Below are positions 31,905-32,035 of a stretch of DNA of 32,035 bases, piece after piece; position 1 is the first letter of the stretch; each line of letters opens with the position of its first letter. Where the stretch lies: positions 1 through 32,035 of the forward strand of contig JALNWK010000033.1 in NCBI GenBank assembly GCA_023230925.1, written 5' to 3'. This DNA comes from Limnochordia bacterium (GTDB lineage: Bacteria; Bacillota; Limnochordia; DUMW01). The notes beneath the pieces are model-generated. The model searched no databases and was not told where the DNA came from. It saw only the letters and a program-made list of their open reading frames with translations. A program made the translations under genes and the position numbers.

Positions 31905-32035
31905 AACAGTAATGAGCTATTTGCGATGTGCTTGGTTCTGCAGTCTGGCAATTGATTAGTGGGTAAAGAAATGTACGCCAGAAAGCAAATCATGGCCAAA
32001 CTAGATTGTGGAACATAAAAAGTAAGGTATGGGAG

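Noticed and set aside
1..32035. CRISPR array, insertion sequence, phage or defence system
   Set aside because: No regular direct repeats with spacers, no transposase or integrase signature, and no recognisable defence genes were found on either strand.

Overview
The window reads as chromosomal DNA from an anaerobic, Gram-positive-type bacterium (Bacillota, possibly a clostridial or Limnochordia-like lineage; this is inference). Support comes from a strict-anaerobe-type hybrid cluster protein (hydroxylamine reductase), an acetate kinase, a SleB-type cell-wall hydrolase, strong Shine-Dalgarno sequences (AGGAGG class) with many GTG/TTG starts, and lipoprotein signal peptides. I see no rRNA, tRNA, CRISPR array, insertion sequence or phage module. 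Most genes are housekeeping or glycan-related and sit in short operons on both strands.

Layout. 0.2-2.6 kb (minus): a UbiA-type prenyltransferase and a DUF1015 protein. 2.7-5.8 kb (plus): an operon-like run of a TrmB-type regulator, acetate kinase (ackA) and epoxyqueuosine reductase (queG). 5.8-7.5 kb (plus): a wall-hydrolase lipoprotein and a sugar isomerase/epimerase. 7.7-9.5 kb (plus): a heavily decayed old-yellow-enzyme/FadH-like gene. 9.6-13.7 kb (minus): a LysM-SleB lipoprotein, then a fucI-kinase deoxysugar operon with a perfect 16-bp palindrome upstream. 13.9-15.3 kb (plus): a PilX-like membrane-anchored protein with about seven 22-residue beta-helix-like repeats. 15.4-19.2 kb (minus): lacZ and pcp. 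19.4-20.4 kb (plus): a ComEC-type metallo-beta-lactamase-fold protein that has lost its metal ligands. 20.5-23.9 kb: a PhoP/PhoR-like two-component system flanked by two small secreted proteins. 24.2-27.7 kb: a Crp/Fnr regulator (HcpR) divergent from a ferredoxin-cupin-Hcp operon. 27.7-28.5 kb: doubtful ORFs and a gene remnant. 28.5-31.9 kb (minus): an Asp-box sialidase-like secreted protein and an Ig-like-domain lipoprotein.

How the parts work together. The best-supported circuit is HcpR: a GTAAC-N4-GTTAC palindrome lies between hcpR and the ferredoxin gene, centred at -41.5 from a predicted start site, which is the class II activator position. The expected output is Hcp plus a dedicated ferredoxin, with a small cupin inserted between them, for nitrosative-stress defence. 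Fucose isomerase with its kinase, beta-galactosidase, the sialidase-like protein and the sugar isomerase point to use of host, plant or microbial glycans. The two-component locus has three TTAACA-like hexamers at exact 11-bp spacing before the divergent secreted coiled-coil gene, resembling a Bacillus PhoP box.

Several starts given here are internal to the longest open frames, chosen from Shine-Dalgarno spacing, family alignment or a promoter that excludes the upstream start. All family names come from reading motifs by eye; no database search was possible.
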